DNA of 64,000 nucleotides from Blastobasis lacticolella (Eukaryota > Arthropoda > Insecta > Lepidoptera > Blastobasidae): contig LR990044.1 of the NCBI GenBank assembly GCA_905147135.1, positions 7,320,122-7,384,121 on the forward strand. Reading direction: 5' to 3'. Numbering within the stretch: the first letter of the stretch is position 1; each line of letters begins with the position of its first letter. Made by a program: the position numbers and the translations under genes. A model generated the notes under the pieces. It was not told the DNA's origin. It made no database searches and was given only the letters and a program-made list of their open reading frames with translations. Positions 1-11,800 of the stretch are shown here, piece after piece.

Positions 1-54
1 ATTTGCATTATTTCATACCTACCTACCTCCTATACCTCTACGGTACATCCATTT

Positions 55-312
55 CATCATCATCACAGCCCATAAACAGTCCACTGCAGGACTAAGGGCC
101 TCTCCCACGAAAAGGGAGGTTATAGCCGTAATCTCCACGCTTGGCAGGCGGGTTGGAGATCGCAGTATTATAAATATAACAATGGAAAACGCTGCTGCCC
201 ATTTTCCAGCCTACGAAGACTTAGATTTATTCCTCTAAACATTAGTCGCCTTGTACGACACCCACGAGTGTAAGGGGTTGGTGCTATTCTACTCTGCCGG
301 ACACCACACGGC
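55..312 (+). repeat. Dispersed repeat, family A copy 1
   Basis: This stretch starts with a CATCATCACAGCCC-type motif, runs through a 'cttggcaggcgggttggaga' segment, and ends with 'ctactctgccgg.caccacacggc'. A very similar copy lies at 5770-6034 and a decayed one near 58765-58920, which shows it is a dispersed element. No coding frame is apparent. The class (SINE or LINE 3' end) is not resolved from sequence alone. Confidence 0.7.
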
Positions 313-1099
313 CGTACATCCATTTACCTGTGTTTATTCCCACTCCAAATATTCAATTTTCATAAATTAACAAAACGCAAAAGTGTTCGATTTTCGAAAA
401 CGCAAAGCCGGTTTAAGCCGACACCGCTACACAGCATATCAACAAACAGGTAGTGGGTTCACTGACCGACATTGGCACTCGGCTCTTACCAAACACTGCG
501 CCTCGCATCGCACAATGTCGCCATTATGACACTGGGCATAATCGACCGCAACTTGCATAAGATAACAATGTGTAGGGCACTAGTTGTATAAGATAACATT
601 GTTATAAGTACTCCTACGTGGGTTGGCTGGCCTAAGGCGGTACTGCAGTAGTGCAGTGGCAAGGGAAATTATTGTTAGAATCCGAAGATTTTTACGTTAG
701 CCTTCCTCGTCATATTGAGTGGCTTCGTCCAAGGTACCTACCTAAATTTAGATGTTTTTAGGACACAAATTAACACATTTTTTATAACGTCACGCCTTTT
801 ACTGTAGGAAAAAAAGTTACACAACAATAAATGAACGTTTAGTTAAAATTAGTAATCTGTAAGGATGTACCGAGCTAGAATTTACTGACGATGTACTCGT
901 ACGTCTTACAATGGAGTAAATCTCTCACCATTTTGACAGTACTGAATTTTAGCAGCGCTTTTAACTCTGTTGGCTTTGATGTCCTTCTGTTCTTCGCGCC
1001 CTCAACGTGTCCTCTTGCTATAGAGTAGTTTGAGTTTTTGCCCACATAAATACCGATCTGGAACATATTGTTTTCCTGGGCTAAGCCTTTGGGCTTCTA

Positions 1100-1460
1100 G
1101 TGATTCGCAAGAAACCACAGGCATGGCTGGTGCTCTTCTTGCCATTTAAAACCAAGAGGTGCAAGGGTGTTGCACAAACGCTCCTTCTTCCAATTTTGGA
1201 CGACTACATTTACTTTTTGGATGCCACTGAAGAACTTTTAAACAAACGTGAGCGTCTCCGAATTATCTTCGGTCTACGCAAATATGACCACATCTCCCGT
1301 TACCGGTCGCAGCTCAAATGGCTATTGGCCCTACACACTACCACAGGAATGCTCACATCCGTTTCCCTATGTATTATCCTGTACAATAATCCTTTTTAGC
1401 GACATGTTACATATTTTGCCTCTCACCAGGAAAAATAGAAGGAAAGAATTTGTATAGTTA
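1100..1460 (+). pseudogene. LINE reverse transcriptase fragment (CR1/jockey-like)
   Basis: The frame reads LLPILDD..YFLDATEELLNK, then RIIFGLRKYDHISRYRSQLKWL, which resembles the region after the RT catalytic core of lepidopteran jockey/CR1-type LINEs (the usual pattern is 'RFIFGLRKYDH.S.FRSQLKWLP'). After LKWL the frame breaks: the expected 'HILSLLY' continuation is found only in another frame (+1248-1457). It is a 5'- and 3'-truncated, frameshifted relic and not a host gene. Confidence 0.7.
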
Positions 1461-2282
1461 AGTACGTAAAGTACTACTGAATACTTCAGAGGTGTAAATC
1501 AATTAAAACTTGCATACCATCAATCTGCAAAATGGGCATAGGTACGTTACGTTGCAAGCCGAGCGTGCGAATTTGATGAACAATGTTCAATTAAATCCAC
1601 CCAGACAATCAAAGGAAACCATAATGAAAAACACTCATTAATGCCTTTACAATGTTTACATTCATTTACATTGAGGTAACGTGTATAATGCGGTTGGACA
1701 GTTCAACCGCCAATTAACCTGTTTTAGTTCGAATAGAAAGGCCCAAATCTAAGAGCCTTGAAAAATAAAAAATAAAGAAATAAAAAAAAGTTGGCTACGC
1801 GCTACGTGTTATTAATAAGTATCTACATTTAATTAGAGTCGTCTTTTACGGCACTCTTAATTGGAGGGAAATCTTGATTATTCTTGATTCGTATTCCAGG
1901 AAGGTTAGTATATCGCCGGACACCACACGGCGTTGTGACAACCTTTTTGTACAAATTTTATTTGTACTTTCCTCTTTTTGGCAACTATGGCCTAAATCAA
2001 ATGTAAATGACGAAATGGAGCATCGGTTTCTGTTGATTATACAATTCAATTTTGACAAAACGTATATAGTATTTACATGCGTAGAATAAGGCAGATAATA
2101 GATAACGCTTTGGCACACCGTACCGTGTTGTGGACTTTGTACCGGTTTGTACCGTGTTGTGGACTTTGGTGGGGTGTAAGACTTTAATCTCTATTTAAAG
2201 AACGTTTTTATTGACAACTTCAACCAGATAAAGAATTAATATTAAAAACAATAAGTACGCATATCACCGCGCATTTTCATGG

Positions 2283-2606
2283 ATCGTCGGCAGCCGAGCG
2301 GTTAGGGTATCTGACTTGTAAGCGAGAGGTACCGGGTTCGAAGTCCGCTGAGGCCATGTATAGTGTATTAGTAAAATACTAACCTATGCTCTTACGGTGA
2401 GGGAAAATATCGTGCTGAAAGCTGCACAGTCAGGCGATTGAATGTGTAACCATAATCCAATCTGGTCGTAGCAGGGTCGCGGAGGTCAGGCTACAGTCGC
2501 TCCACTGTAATAACCTGATCGGTCAAATCCTGGATCATGGTCAAGGCGGACTCTGCGCCCTCGTGCGCGAAAGCACAACCGGGACATTAACGCCAAGATG
2601 ATATTT
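2283..2606 (+). mobile_element. tRNA-derived SINE, family B copy 1
   Basis: The head looks like a tRNA promoter: an A-box-like 'gccgagcggttaggg' at about 2292 and a B-box-like 'gggttcgaagtcc' about 40 bases later. The body ends near 'gggacattaacgccaagatg' followed by a T-rich run. A second full-length copy lies on the minus strand at 36627-36963, and tail fragments recur at about 19995, 37325, 47750 and 50294. The acceptor-stem halves do not pair, so it is not a functional tRNA gene. Confidence 0.8.
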
Positions 2607-2984
2607 TTTTTTATTTTATCACCCGCGCATTACCTAAACAGCATTAAATCGGAACGTGCAGGTTCTTCAAGCGTTGGGGTTAACGGACGCAGTGAAGGTT
2701 AGCTTCGTGGCGTTATGAACAAAACAATTTTAGCCAGGTTTTTAAGGTTTTAGTTACGGTTTAGACTTGGTATTTGTTTCTAATCTGGCAGCGAACAACA
2801 GATTGAACTAGAAGGCGTAGAAAAAAGTTCCTCCGGTAGGAACCGAATAGTAGATATGCGTCCGTTTTGATTCCAAGGTGTGAGGATAATCTCTTGTAAA
2901 AATATCTCACTTTAAGTATTCTCTCATGCACAAAGTATCGGTAAATAAAAAGCTTAAGGACTTATGCATTGCATAAGGATTGGG

Positions 2985-3160
2985 TCCCGCGGCAGATCCA
3001 TTAAGCTATGGATTGACATAGCCGAGTCGGACGCGAGATCGGCTTACGAGACGTGAGGATGCCGAAGATCGCACAAAGTGGAGATGAAAAAGTAGGAAAG
3101 CGGTAGCTGTCCGAAGCCGAAATAGGCGAGCGGCCTATGAGCGAATGATGATGAGGATTA
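2985..3160 (+). pseudogene. LINE ORF C-terminal fragment, family C copy 1
   Basis: The segment aligns with 16445-16615 and 56093-56320. In the best-preserved copy (16445) it encodes a '[16 protein letters not shown]...[13 protein letters not shown]' pattern, typical of the extreme C-terminus of endonuclease/reverse-transcriptase LINE proteins. Here the frame is broken. It ends in a GATGATGA tail. Confidence 0.55.
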
Positions 3161-5132
3161 TATGTCTAGTATATCAAACACACCCACTTAAACAAACAGG
3201 ATATTGGATATTTCGTAGATGTTTATCAGCTCGACCTGCATTTATCTGTACTGCATAATAGGAGAGTATTAAAGGCTCGGGCTGCGTTAGTGGTGTTGAT
3301 TGTGAAATAAAAGTACCAACTATCAATCTTATCGTAGGTAATCCTCCAAAATGGAGCTGATGTTACGTCTATCTGGCACGCTGATAATAATTAGATAATA
3401 AATGAAACTTTATTTTTTACCTACATGAAAATGTAACAGCTATGCTGTGTTTGTACAAATGGAGGTTTTTATTAAAATATAACGAGCGTGTAAGTACTAT
3501 TCCACTAGGTGTATAAATTGAACGTAAATGTCCTAAGTACCTAGTAAGACGATATCAATGTGCTAGATGGGGCTCATTATGATCAATTTGCCTCTATTAA
3601 AAACGTTTACAGTGATACAAACATACACTGCTATTTTAGTGGCAATAATGGTTTTGCAGATAAGCGGTTTTACCGAATGAATTTGTGTGTCACGTACACA
3701 TTTGTATGGGTACATAAGTCGCCTCCAAATCTTTGTGTAGAAAACTTACTATACTCTTTTCTTGACTCGATACTTGAATTACAAAATGTTAGCAAAATTA
3801 CCAGCAATTAAGGAGCTGTATACAAGCTATATTTGTGTCTGAAATAGGTAATAGCTATTGGGATCGGGGGCAACGGTATAACAAGAATGTAATAAATAAT
3901 AAATATTTATTTATTTTATCTTCCATTATATTATTTTCTTCACATTTACAATTGTTACATTGAATTTACTGTACTAGATTACGAGCAACCTGTTACAGGG
4001 CTCCAAAAACCACCAGACATAAACAATGGATACGTATTGCAAATTGTACGGCGTGGAAAATAAAAATATAATTACCTACTTAAAACAATACAGATGGTAA
4101 AGAAATAAATTATCCTAAGCATGTAGGTACTATTGTTAGTATGCTTTCTACCATGCAGAAAGTGTGTGTGTGTTTTATGTGTATGTATGTATAGTTGGAT
4201 GTAATGTATTTATAATAATATGTTGACGCAAAATGACGCAAATGTGTCATTGCCATTCGAACTTGACCGACTTGACTGGCTCCCTGTGTTCTCTCACGTA
4301 AAGATTGGACGAGGTCAGGCGCCCGGCAAACTAAAAACACTGCTTGATAGGTTGACGTGCCAGCTACTAGGTATTACTATTATTTAATATAGCTTTTTTC
4401 TTCGTATTACCATAATCTGAGTAGCTAGCGTAGTAACCTCCAACTCAAACCACGAACCACCTGCCGGAACCGAGGGAAGTGAAGTAGAGGAAGGCGGATC
4501 CCGGGCCCTGGCGTAGATACCGCGCGGGATTGCAACCGAGATTTAATGCCAAGATGATGATGATGATGAGTAGCTAGCGTAGTCACTGAGAGTTCGATTC
4601 TCGAACGTTTAGAATTTGAAGTGACGTGATCAATTTCTGTTCCGGTAGGGTTCTAGTCTATGGTACCTTCCTATATTATATGACCATGGACTAACTATAT
4701 GACATACGCGATTAAGCGGTAATCGGTATCTATTAGCATTATGTAAATTCACATACCTACACTAATTTATTTAGAATACTATATTAGTATCTACCGACAC
4801 TATACGGGCTCTACGCGAACGTTAGATTTGGTCCAATGAAAATATTATAAAATTAAACTGCTGCCAAGTCCATTGGTAGCTAAAGTTGTTAGTATTCTAC
4901 TCTGCCAGCCTACATAATACGTAGGTATAACATCGATAATTTAACCAAGTCATGTGCAAACCTTGAGAAGAAGAAACAAACAGCTCATTTTTTAAGGAAA
5001 TTTAAACAGCGATTCTTGGAAATTAGCCAAAACATTGTCTACCCCAATCTTGTGTGAAATCCTCTCTTTGTTTACTAATAAGACACGTTACTCCAAACTA
5101 ATACAAGTAAACAGTTCTACTTTTATTTATGA
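3161..5132. other. Non-coding, AT-rich stretch
   Basis: I see no exon-like segment with supported splice sites. A GATGATGATGATGATG-tailed repeat fragment lies at about 4430-4570, and its tail resembles the LINE/SINE tails seen elsewhere. A short piece similar to the end of family A lies at about 4855-4915. Confidence 0.5.
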
Positions 5133-5325
5133 CTAGCAGCCGCCCCGGCTTTGCACAGGTACCACTACGGGTACACGGGTATAAAGCCTATGTCACCCGG
5201 GGATAGTGTAGCTTCCCAACGGTGAAAGAATTTTTGAAATCGGTCCAGTAGTTTCGAAGCCTATTCAATACAAACAAACAAACAAAAAATCAAACATTTC
5301 CTCTTTATAATATTAGTATAGATGA
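5133..5325 (+). repeat. RTE-like non-LTR 3' end, copy 1
   Basis: It begins 'actagcagccgccccggctt' and includes 'aaatcggtccagtagtttcg' and 'tataatattagtatagatga'. This layout is characteristic of a very abundant lepidopteran non-LTR (RTE-like) 3' end. Related pieces lie at about 7020, 13736, 22389, 53110, 54172, 58925 and 63890. It is non-coding. Confidence 0.65.
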
Positions 5326-5769
5326 TGTCGATTATGGCACGTAGGTATCTATGGCATGACATGTATGGTATGGTATAATAATAAATGGGTAATGGTTGCG
5401 TGTTATGTTTCGGTAAGGCCCCATAACTATCTTGCTTTGCTGTAAGGACAAGGAGGAAGAACGACAGACAAATCAAAAATAAACTTCGCTTTTACGCCAC
5501 ATTCAGTATTATCGTTGTCACACTCAATTTAGTTATTTAGTTTTTTAAAGTTTGAGACGTACTTTACCATTATGTTCACCAGTAAATTCCTTCTATGAAA
5601 ATTATAAAAGCTTTAACCACAAATAAGGAATAATTAATAATTTTTCAGGCTGCGAACTGAATCATTCGGCATTTACAGTGTGAAAAAATAAAGTTTCCTT
5701 TGGGTAGTAAAACGTGACTGAGACGAATGCTTCCACATTACGTGCGTTGTTTATTTGCTAGCTCATTAT

Positions 5770-6034
5770 ATCATCATCACAGCCCGTAACAATCCACTGC
5801 AGGACTTAGGGCCTCTCCCACGAAAGGGGAGGCCCTAAGTTATTGCCATATCTCCACGCTTGGCAGGCGGGTTGGAGATCGCAGTGTTTAAATATAACAA
5901 TGGAAAATGCTGCTGCCCATTTTTCAGACTACGGAGACTTTGATCTTTTGCCTCGAAAACATTAGTCGCCTTGTACGACACCCATGAGCGTAAGGGGTTG
6001 GTGCTATTCTACTCTGCCGGTCACCACACGGCCA
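5770..6034 (+). repeat. Dispersed repeat, family A copy 2
   Basis: Nearly identical in order and content to 55-312: the same start motif, the 'cttggcaggcgggttggaga' core and the same 'ctactctgccgg' end. It carries a small local duplication around 'cctctcccacgaaaggggagg', which forms an inverted pair. Confidence 0.75.
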
Positions 6035-7634
6035 ATATATCGCTCAATATATATCAATTGCTAATTCACAGATCCGGTTTTAACTGATACTGAACTTGAA
6101 ATAAGAGTTCGAGACGCTATCTTACACTTACCACATTTATACTTATTATTGTATTACACACGGATCTGAAAAAATACGGAGGGATACTCTCTAAAATCAT
6201 AGTGAAGCATATGCGTGTATCTATGTGACTGTGTAAGTCATATATTTTAAGTATGTTCCGGGTTTCCAACAGCGTACCTTTGTTGACGAGTAGCCCGATA
6301 TTTCGACGCAGTTGCATGCATCATGGTCACGGGACGACACAAAAACCTTATGTGTAGGTCATGTAGAACAAAATGAATGATCATCAACTTCACTTCTATT
6401 TAGTGTATTTTTTTCAGGTCCGTTCAGGTTCCAGGTATTACAATAAATACGTAGATATGAATCACTGAAAAATTCATTTCTGCTCTATGGGTAGTAAATT
6501 TTATCTTTATTATATATTTATTTTAATCTCCATTTAAATCCATAAACTCTGCTTCGGACATAGCCCTCAAATGTTTCCAAATGGTAAAAAATATTTCGCA
6601 CGGGTGCGGTAATGGTATCCAAATAAAAAGCATGCGTATTTAACGGCACCTTTGCTAGTACCATAGACCAATATAATATAGTTGTTGGTTACCTAGGTAC
6701 CAACCAAGTGTGTTGACAAAATGTTAACATTTCTAACAAACAAACGAGGCTGTAACCAAATTGTAATAATACAACAAACAACACTCGATAACTACAAACT
6801 TGCAAAATTGTAACATAAGGAACATAACATTAACATTTAGCATTACTATCGGTATCTGACCGCAGCTATCATACTCCTATTAAATAAATAAATAATGACA
6901 AGAGACCATATTGTTACATATTATGGTGGTTACATAATCCCATGCAAATAATTTACACGCACGCACGTGATGTGCAAATATGTAAGCGGTGTATCTTTAA
7001 TTATCATTTACATAGTATAAAACAAAGTCGCTTCTCGCCGTCTGTGCCTATGTATCTATGTACGCGTCGATCTTTAAAACTACGCCACGGATTTTAATGC
7101 GGTTTTCAAGAATAGATAGAGTGATTCAAAGTAGTTGTATGGTAGATATAGGATAGGTGTAGAATAGGGTAGGGATAGGGTTGGAGTAGGACGTAACGGG
7201 AATGAAGTCGCGCCAGGTCCACTAGTATTTAAAAAAGTTTATTGCTTGTGTGGTTTAATATAAATTCCTTTATACCTGTCTGTTATGTATTGTTTCTATC
7301 TTTAGATACTTTCTAGCATACTAGATACTAGCTAGTCGTACGTTACCTATAAATGTGGTAACTAGAGAGTGTAATGAACGACATCGATGAACAATGATAA
7401 CTATCCACCACATGGTCACCCGTAGCATATTTTCAGGGAATATTTTTTGCAAGGTGATCGGCAAAAGTTGCAGAAAACAGGCACTGCCTAAATATTATAC
7501 CAATTACGTATAAATAGTTAAATATTTTGTACCAATTTCGTCTGGTATTAATATTCTCTTCCAATAGAAATAGGTAATGTTGTCGCGATATTCTGGTGTT
7601 GGGGTAATTTCCCTTTACGTATCCGTAATGTACT
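6035..7634. other. Intergenic or 5' intronic sequence, mostly featureless
   Basis: No credible exon. About 7020-7215 is a decayed RTE-like 3' end ('tctttaaaactacgccacgg', 'ttaatgcggttttcaagaat', then a GGGTAGGG-rich end and 'gtcgcgccaggtccactagt'). Confidence 0.5.
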
Positions 7635-7859
7635 AGGTACTGTAGCGTGTGTGCTCATGCAGGCCTTAGGTAAGGACGGGTTCTAGGACAGGTAGGTGTC
7701 GGAGGCCGGGTTCGGGTTCGGGTTGGCCTGCTGCTCCTGTAGGGTAACCGGGATGCCTACCTAACTTAGAGCCCGTCCAAACATACGGCCTCCGACACCT
7801 ACCTGTCCTAGAACCCGTCATTACCTAAGGCCTGCATGAGCACACACGCTACAGTACCT
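7635..7859. repeat. Long near-perfect inverted repeat (74-bp arms)
   Basis: Arms 7635-7708 and 7786-7859 are reverse complements over 74 bases with a single mismatch (a g/t difference in 'taaggacggg' versus 'taatgacggg'). The 77-base spacer includes three copies of 'cgggtt'. The structure would fold into a long hairpin if transcribed. It may be a foldback transposon or a recent inverted duplication. It lies about 0.7 kb upstream of the acceptor of the pyruvate carboxylase start-codon exon. Confidence 0.9.
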
Positions 7860-8591
7860 ACATAAAATGTATTTTGTCCTATATTCAATCATAAACTAAT
7901 CAAGACATTTAGTTCAGAGAGGAATAGCTACAAATCGTAGTTGTCTGAGTACGGAAATAATTTTCAAATGAAAACAATGAAAAAGCTCACATGTACCTAC
8001 TGAGTTTGGTTAAAATACTGCTAAGACATTCTCCTTGACATTAGGTACACACCATTTCTGGCTATAAATGGACATACCGGCCTATCCAATGAAGCAAAGT
8101 GTACTTGTATCTACGGCAATGTCACTGAGGACGTAGCGGTCATTTGCAATAGCAATCGACGTGACTTGCTTGACGAGTCAGTTACGGATAAAATGTTACT
8201 TACAAAGCGAATTATGTTTGGCTAGTTACTTGGTTAACAAAGTACGAGTATACTTACCCAATTTGACATGGTCTAATTGATTTTGGAAACTCTCTTGTCG
8301 GGCGCTACAAGGCTGCGTCGATAATTGTTCTCTCTTATGAGGTTTCCGTAGATGGGTTTGTTTGGCTAATGATTGAGTGTAACCTACGTACGTAACACTG
8401 CTTATATATCTGCTTAGATACAGGGCATAATGTACCTATTCTGTTGTTAGGAAAATGCAGTTAAGCAAAAGTAAGCAAAACACGAGCTTTGCTTATTTCG
8501 GGGCTAGATGGCGCTGTGTTAATTATGTTTTAGTTTTCCTGAATTTGTATTTGTTGAAAGCGCGATTAATTTAGTTTCTCTTTTGTTTCAG

Positions 8592-8766
8592 ATCCGCCGG
8601 CTCCTGAGCGAAACAAAAAATCGAAGTTAAAAAATCTAGTCAATATTTTTTTATATAATTTTTTTTCGTCGACATGAAATAGTTCAATCACGAAGTTGTT
8701 GAATTCACTTAGCTTAAGCTTGTTACTTAATTAGGTTCGAATCGTAGGTAGTTTAATAAAGTGAAA
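8592..8766 (+). other. 5' UTR part of pyruvate carboxylase start-codon exon
   Basis: A good splice acceptor, 'tctcttttgtttcag', ends at 8591, so the exon carrying the initiation codon probably begins at 8592 and holds about 175 nt of 5' UTR. At least one non-coding exon and the promoter must then lie upstream, in 1-8590 or outside the window. I could not identify them. Confidence 0.5.
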
Positions 8767-8853
8767 ATGCTGATACTGAAGGCTCGTTCCTCGTTGCGGA
8801 TCGTGCCGCAATTCCAGGCGTGGAGTCTTTCCAAATCCAGGACTGCGGCTTCA
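8767..8853 (+). CDS. PC: PC coding exon 1 (mitochondrial presequence)
   Basis: Encodes 29 residues beginning [15 protein letters not shown], Arg/Lys/Ser-rich without acidic residues, as expected of a mitochondrial targeting peptide. The donor is gtgagt after a phase-0 end. The start is the first ATG after the acceptor that stays open into exon 2. Confidence 0.85.
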
Positions 8854-11800
8854 GTGAGTATCACCTAGTTATACTTTATTCGATGACCTGAGTGGTTCAG
8901 TGTGTTAACATGCCGATCTGGTCTGGTCTGTCCCTGGTTCGATTCCCGGTCGGGTAGGAATCTAAATGAGGAATTTTAATTTCTGTTACGAAATGGGTGC
9001 TGTAAGTATAATAAGTATTTAAAAAAATCTAAATATTTGGTCAGTTTTTTGTCATCCATAACATAAGCTTTACTGACTTTGGACCCCCCAATGAGATGAT
9101 GGCGCTGTGTGAATTATCCAAGCATATTTATTTTTTATTATCGTCTCTTCTTAAGTCTCACACACTCACGCCCGCTGTATAAGGCCATAAACAGAGAAGA
9201 GACATATTATAATTGCATAGTTAGTTGCGATCCTGCTTCACTAAACGCTATTGACGCCTACGGTCTGTCCCAAATCAATTTTCCACCGATATAAAGAAAT
9301 TAAAAAATTAAAATAATAATAATTGGTGATTTGTCAAAGATTTGGACATACATAGAGATGATTTGTAGGTAGTTTTAAGTAGTTCTTTGCTTACAAAACT
9401 GAAGCAAAGTGGGTGACCTTCACGTCTGTTCTCTTGTTATGACGGATTGACGAGTACACTTATCTGTGCTGGTTTGTTTACATCTATGGAAAATTTATTT
9501 GAGACAAAGTTTACCTACCTGCTGTTATGCTGTTCCTGTGTTCTTTAGTGTGACGTGAATATTAGCTATGGGAACACTACCTATAATATGTAGAGAACAG
9601 TATATAACTGGTTGATAGTTTCTGCCTACCCCTGTGGGATACGGGCCCGCGTGAGTTGTGTATGTATGTATATAGGATAAGTATATATATTTATTTATTT
9701 ATTTATTAAATCTTTATGCACTAAAGGTACATTGGCGGACTTAAAGCTAAAGTAGCCTTATCTACCAGTCAACCGTGACAAAGAAAATATCGAAAACAGT
9801 AGGCGGTGCGGGATAAACAATACGATAAGGTGAAGAAAGGGATACTTTACACCAATAAATGCTAAATTTATACAATTTTACAAAGATACAAGAAATAGTT
9901 AAACAACAAATACATACTAAAGATAGGTACATAGGATAATACATAGGAGTAAATAATAGGGGGAATAATGTAATTAAGGGGAATGCAGATAATGCTTGTG
10001 TACAGCCTTTTTAAATGAGAATTTGCTAGTCAAAAGTCTAATTTCAGAGGGGACATTACAGATACTTATCCTATTTAATATTATAAATGCGAAAATTTGT
10101 AAGGATGAATACCTATGTATCTGGATGGATCCAATGCAATATACAATCTACTGAACGGATTTTGATGACATCTGGCAGTAGTGAAGCTTAGGTAGGTATA
10201 TCCCAGAATAAATACAGACACGTTATCTTGACATTAAATGATGTAGGTATCTATCTACCTAGTAAGAATTTTACGCGGACGAACTCATGGACAAAATGTA
10301 GTACCTAACTACAACTAGAACCTACTTATCTATTTTACAATACAAAACTAAGTATCATTTGTTCCCGTCGGGTGTTTAGTACACTTCACGCACTGTTGTG
10401 TCTCTGATAGCACAGTTAGGTATTTATAGATATCACGGTCCACGCACGTGTCAGTTGAGCGGTTAGCGAGTGGGATACACTTTTGAAGATGTGACTGATA
10501 AAAAATAATTGCTCTAACGACTGTCTGTCTGAACATACCGGTTCAGGCGTACGGCTGGCACGAGTTGTTCTCGCGCGCGATAAGCGAGAAAAAGCGCGAC
10601 ATAGGTATTGCTATCTCTTTCATTTTAGTATTGAAAGAAAGAGACAAACGCTTTCTCGCGGCGCGAGCTTTGTCGCGGACACACTTGTCCTACGGCTAGC
10701 ACGAGTTGTTCTCGCGCGCGATAATCGAGAAAAAGCGCGACATAAGTATTGTTATCTCTTTCATTTTAGTATTGAGAGAAGGAAACAAACGCTCCCTCGC
10801 GGCGCGAGCTGTGTCGCGGATACACTTGTGATAGTCATGTAGGTTTACGTAAACAAAGGCGGCCTTGAAACAAAGTTCGCTAAAAATCAGTTATAACCAG
10901 TACACGAGTTTTCCGATATGCTGAGATTCGGAAGTGATACTTGAGAGCGAGTTTTTTAGTTATAATTTTCCATTCCTGCTCTGAAGTTAAGGTATACGAT
11001 TCGAGAATTTATGCAGCGGGTTTTTTATAAATGACAAGGTACTGGAGCCTCCTCATACAGTGCTCGAGTGGAAACTTCCTTTATTCTCCCAGTTCATTCT
11101 ATTGGAACCTAAGTAAAATCTGTCTAGTACACCTGTAAGATTACTGAAAAGCCACGCTTAGACCAACAGATAGGTAGGTTGAGGGGCGAAAATTTGATCT
11201 TACCTATATTTGACAACGACCCGCCTCGGCTTCATACGGGTATTTCCCTATTATAATAATATGCATGTAATACAGGGTCCTTCTCGAACTGTTAGCAATT
11301 TAAAACGATGTAATTCCGAATATTTTTTTAAACTTCAGTATATCGATAAAATTTGTCAACCTTCAGTGCGGATAACAGCTTCGACTCTGTCCGAGAAAAC
11401 TTTACACGCTGCACGAACTGGGTTCAAATTTGGGTCTTTTTCGATGAAAAAATGTTCACGTTCTGCAATATAAAACGTTCGTGTACGGATCAAGCGTAAA
11501 TCAAAATTTAATTTAGAACTGCGAACCAGCGAACTGCTGTGAAAGCAAGCGTCAGCGTCAGTCATGGTTTGGGCCACGCTACTTGCCACAGGACGCTCAC
11601 TACTTGTTTTCATTGAATAGGGCGTAAAGATAAATCTACCGTGAAAGGATTTTAGGAACTCGGTAAAGCCTTTGAGACCCAACGTATTTTTACAAGAAAC
11701 ACTTCCCAGATTCGTTTCTTTACAACAATGGCCACCATATTTCCCGGCTTCCAACCCAATGGAGTTTTCTATCTGGTCCATCCATGAGGCCAAAGTATCA

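Noticed and set aside
2283..2360. tRNA gene
   Set aside because: A- and B-box-like motifs are present but the acceptor stem does not pair and the sequence continues into a SINE body repeated elsewhere.
7635..7859. CRISPR-like or bacterial inverted structure
   Set aside because: A single inverted pair without repeated spacers, in an intron-rich animal genome.
11356..11793. 145-codon minus-strand ORF
   Set aside because: Antisense shadow of the mariner-like relic; the plus strand carries the recognisable transposase motifs.
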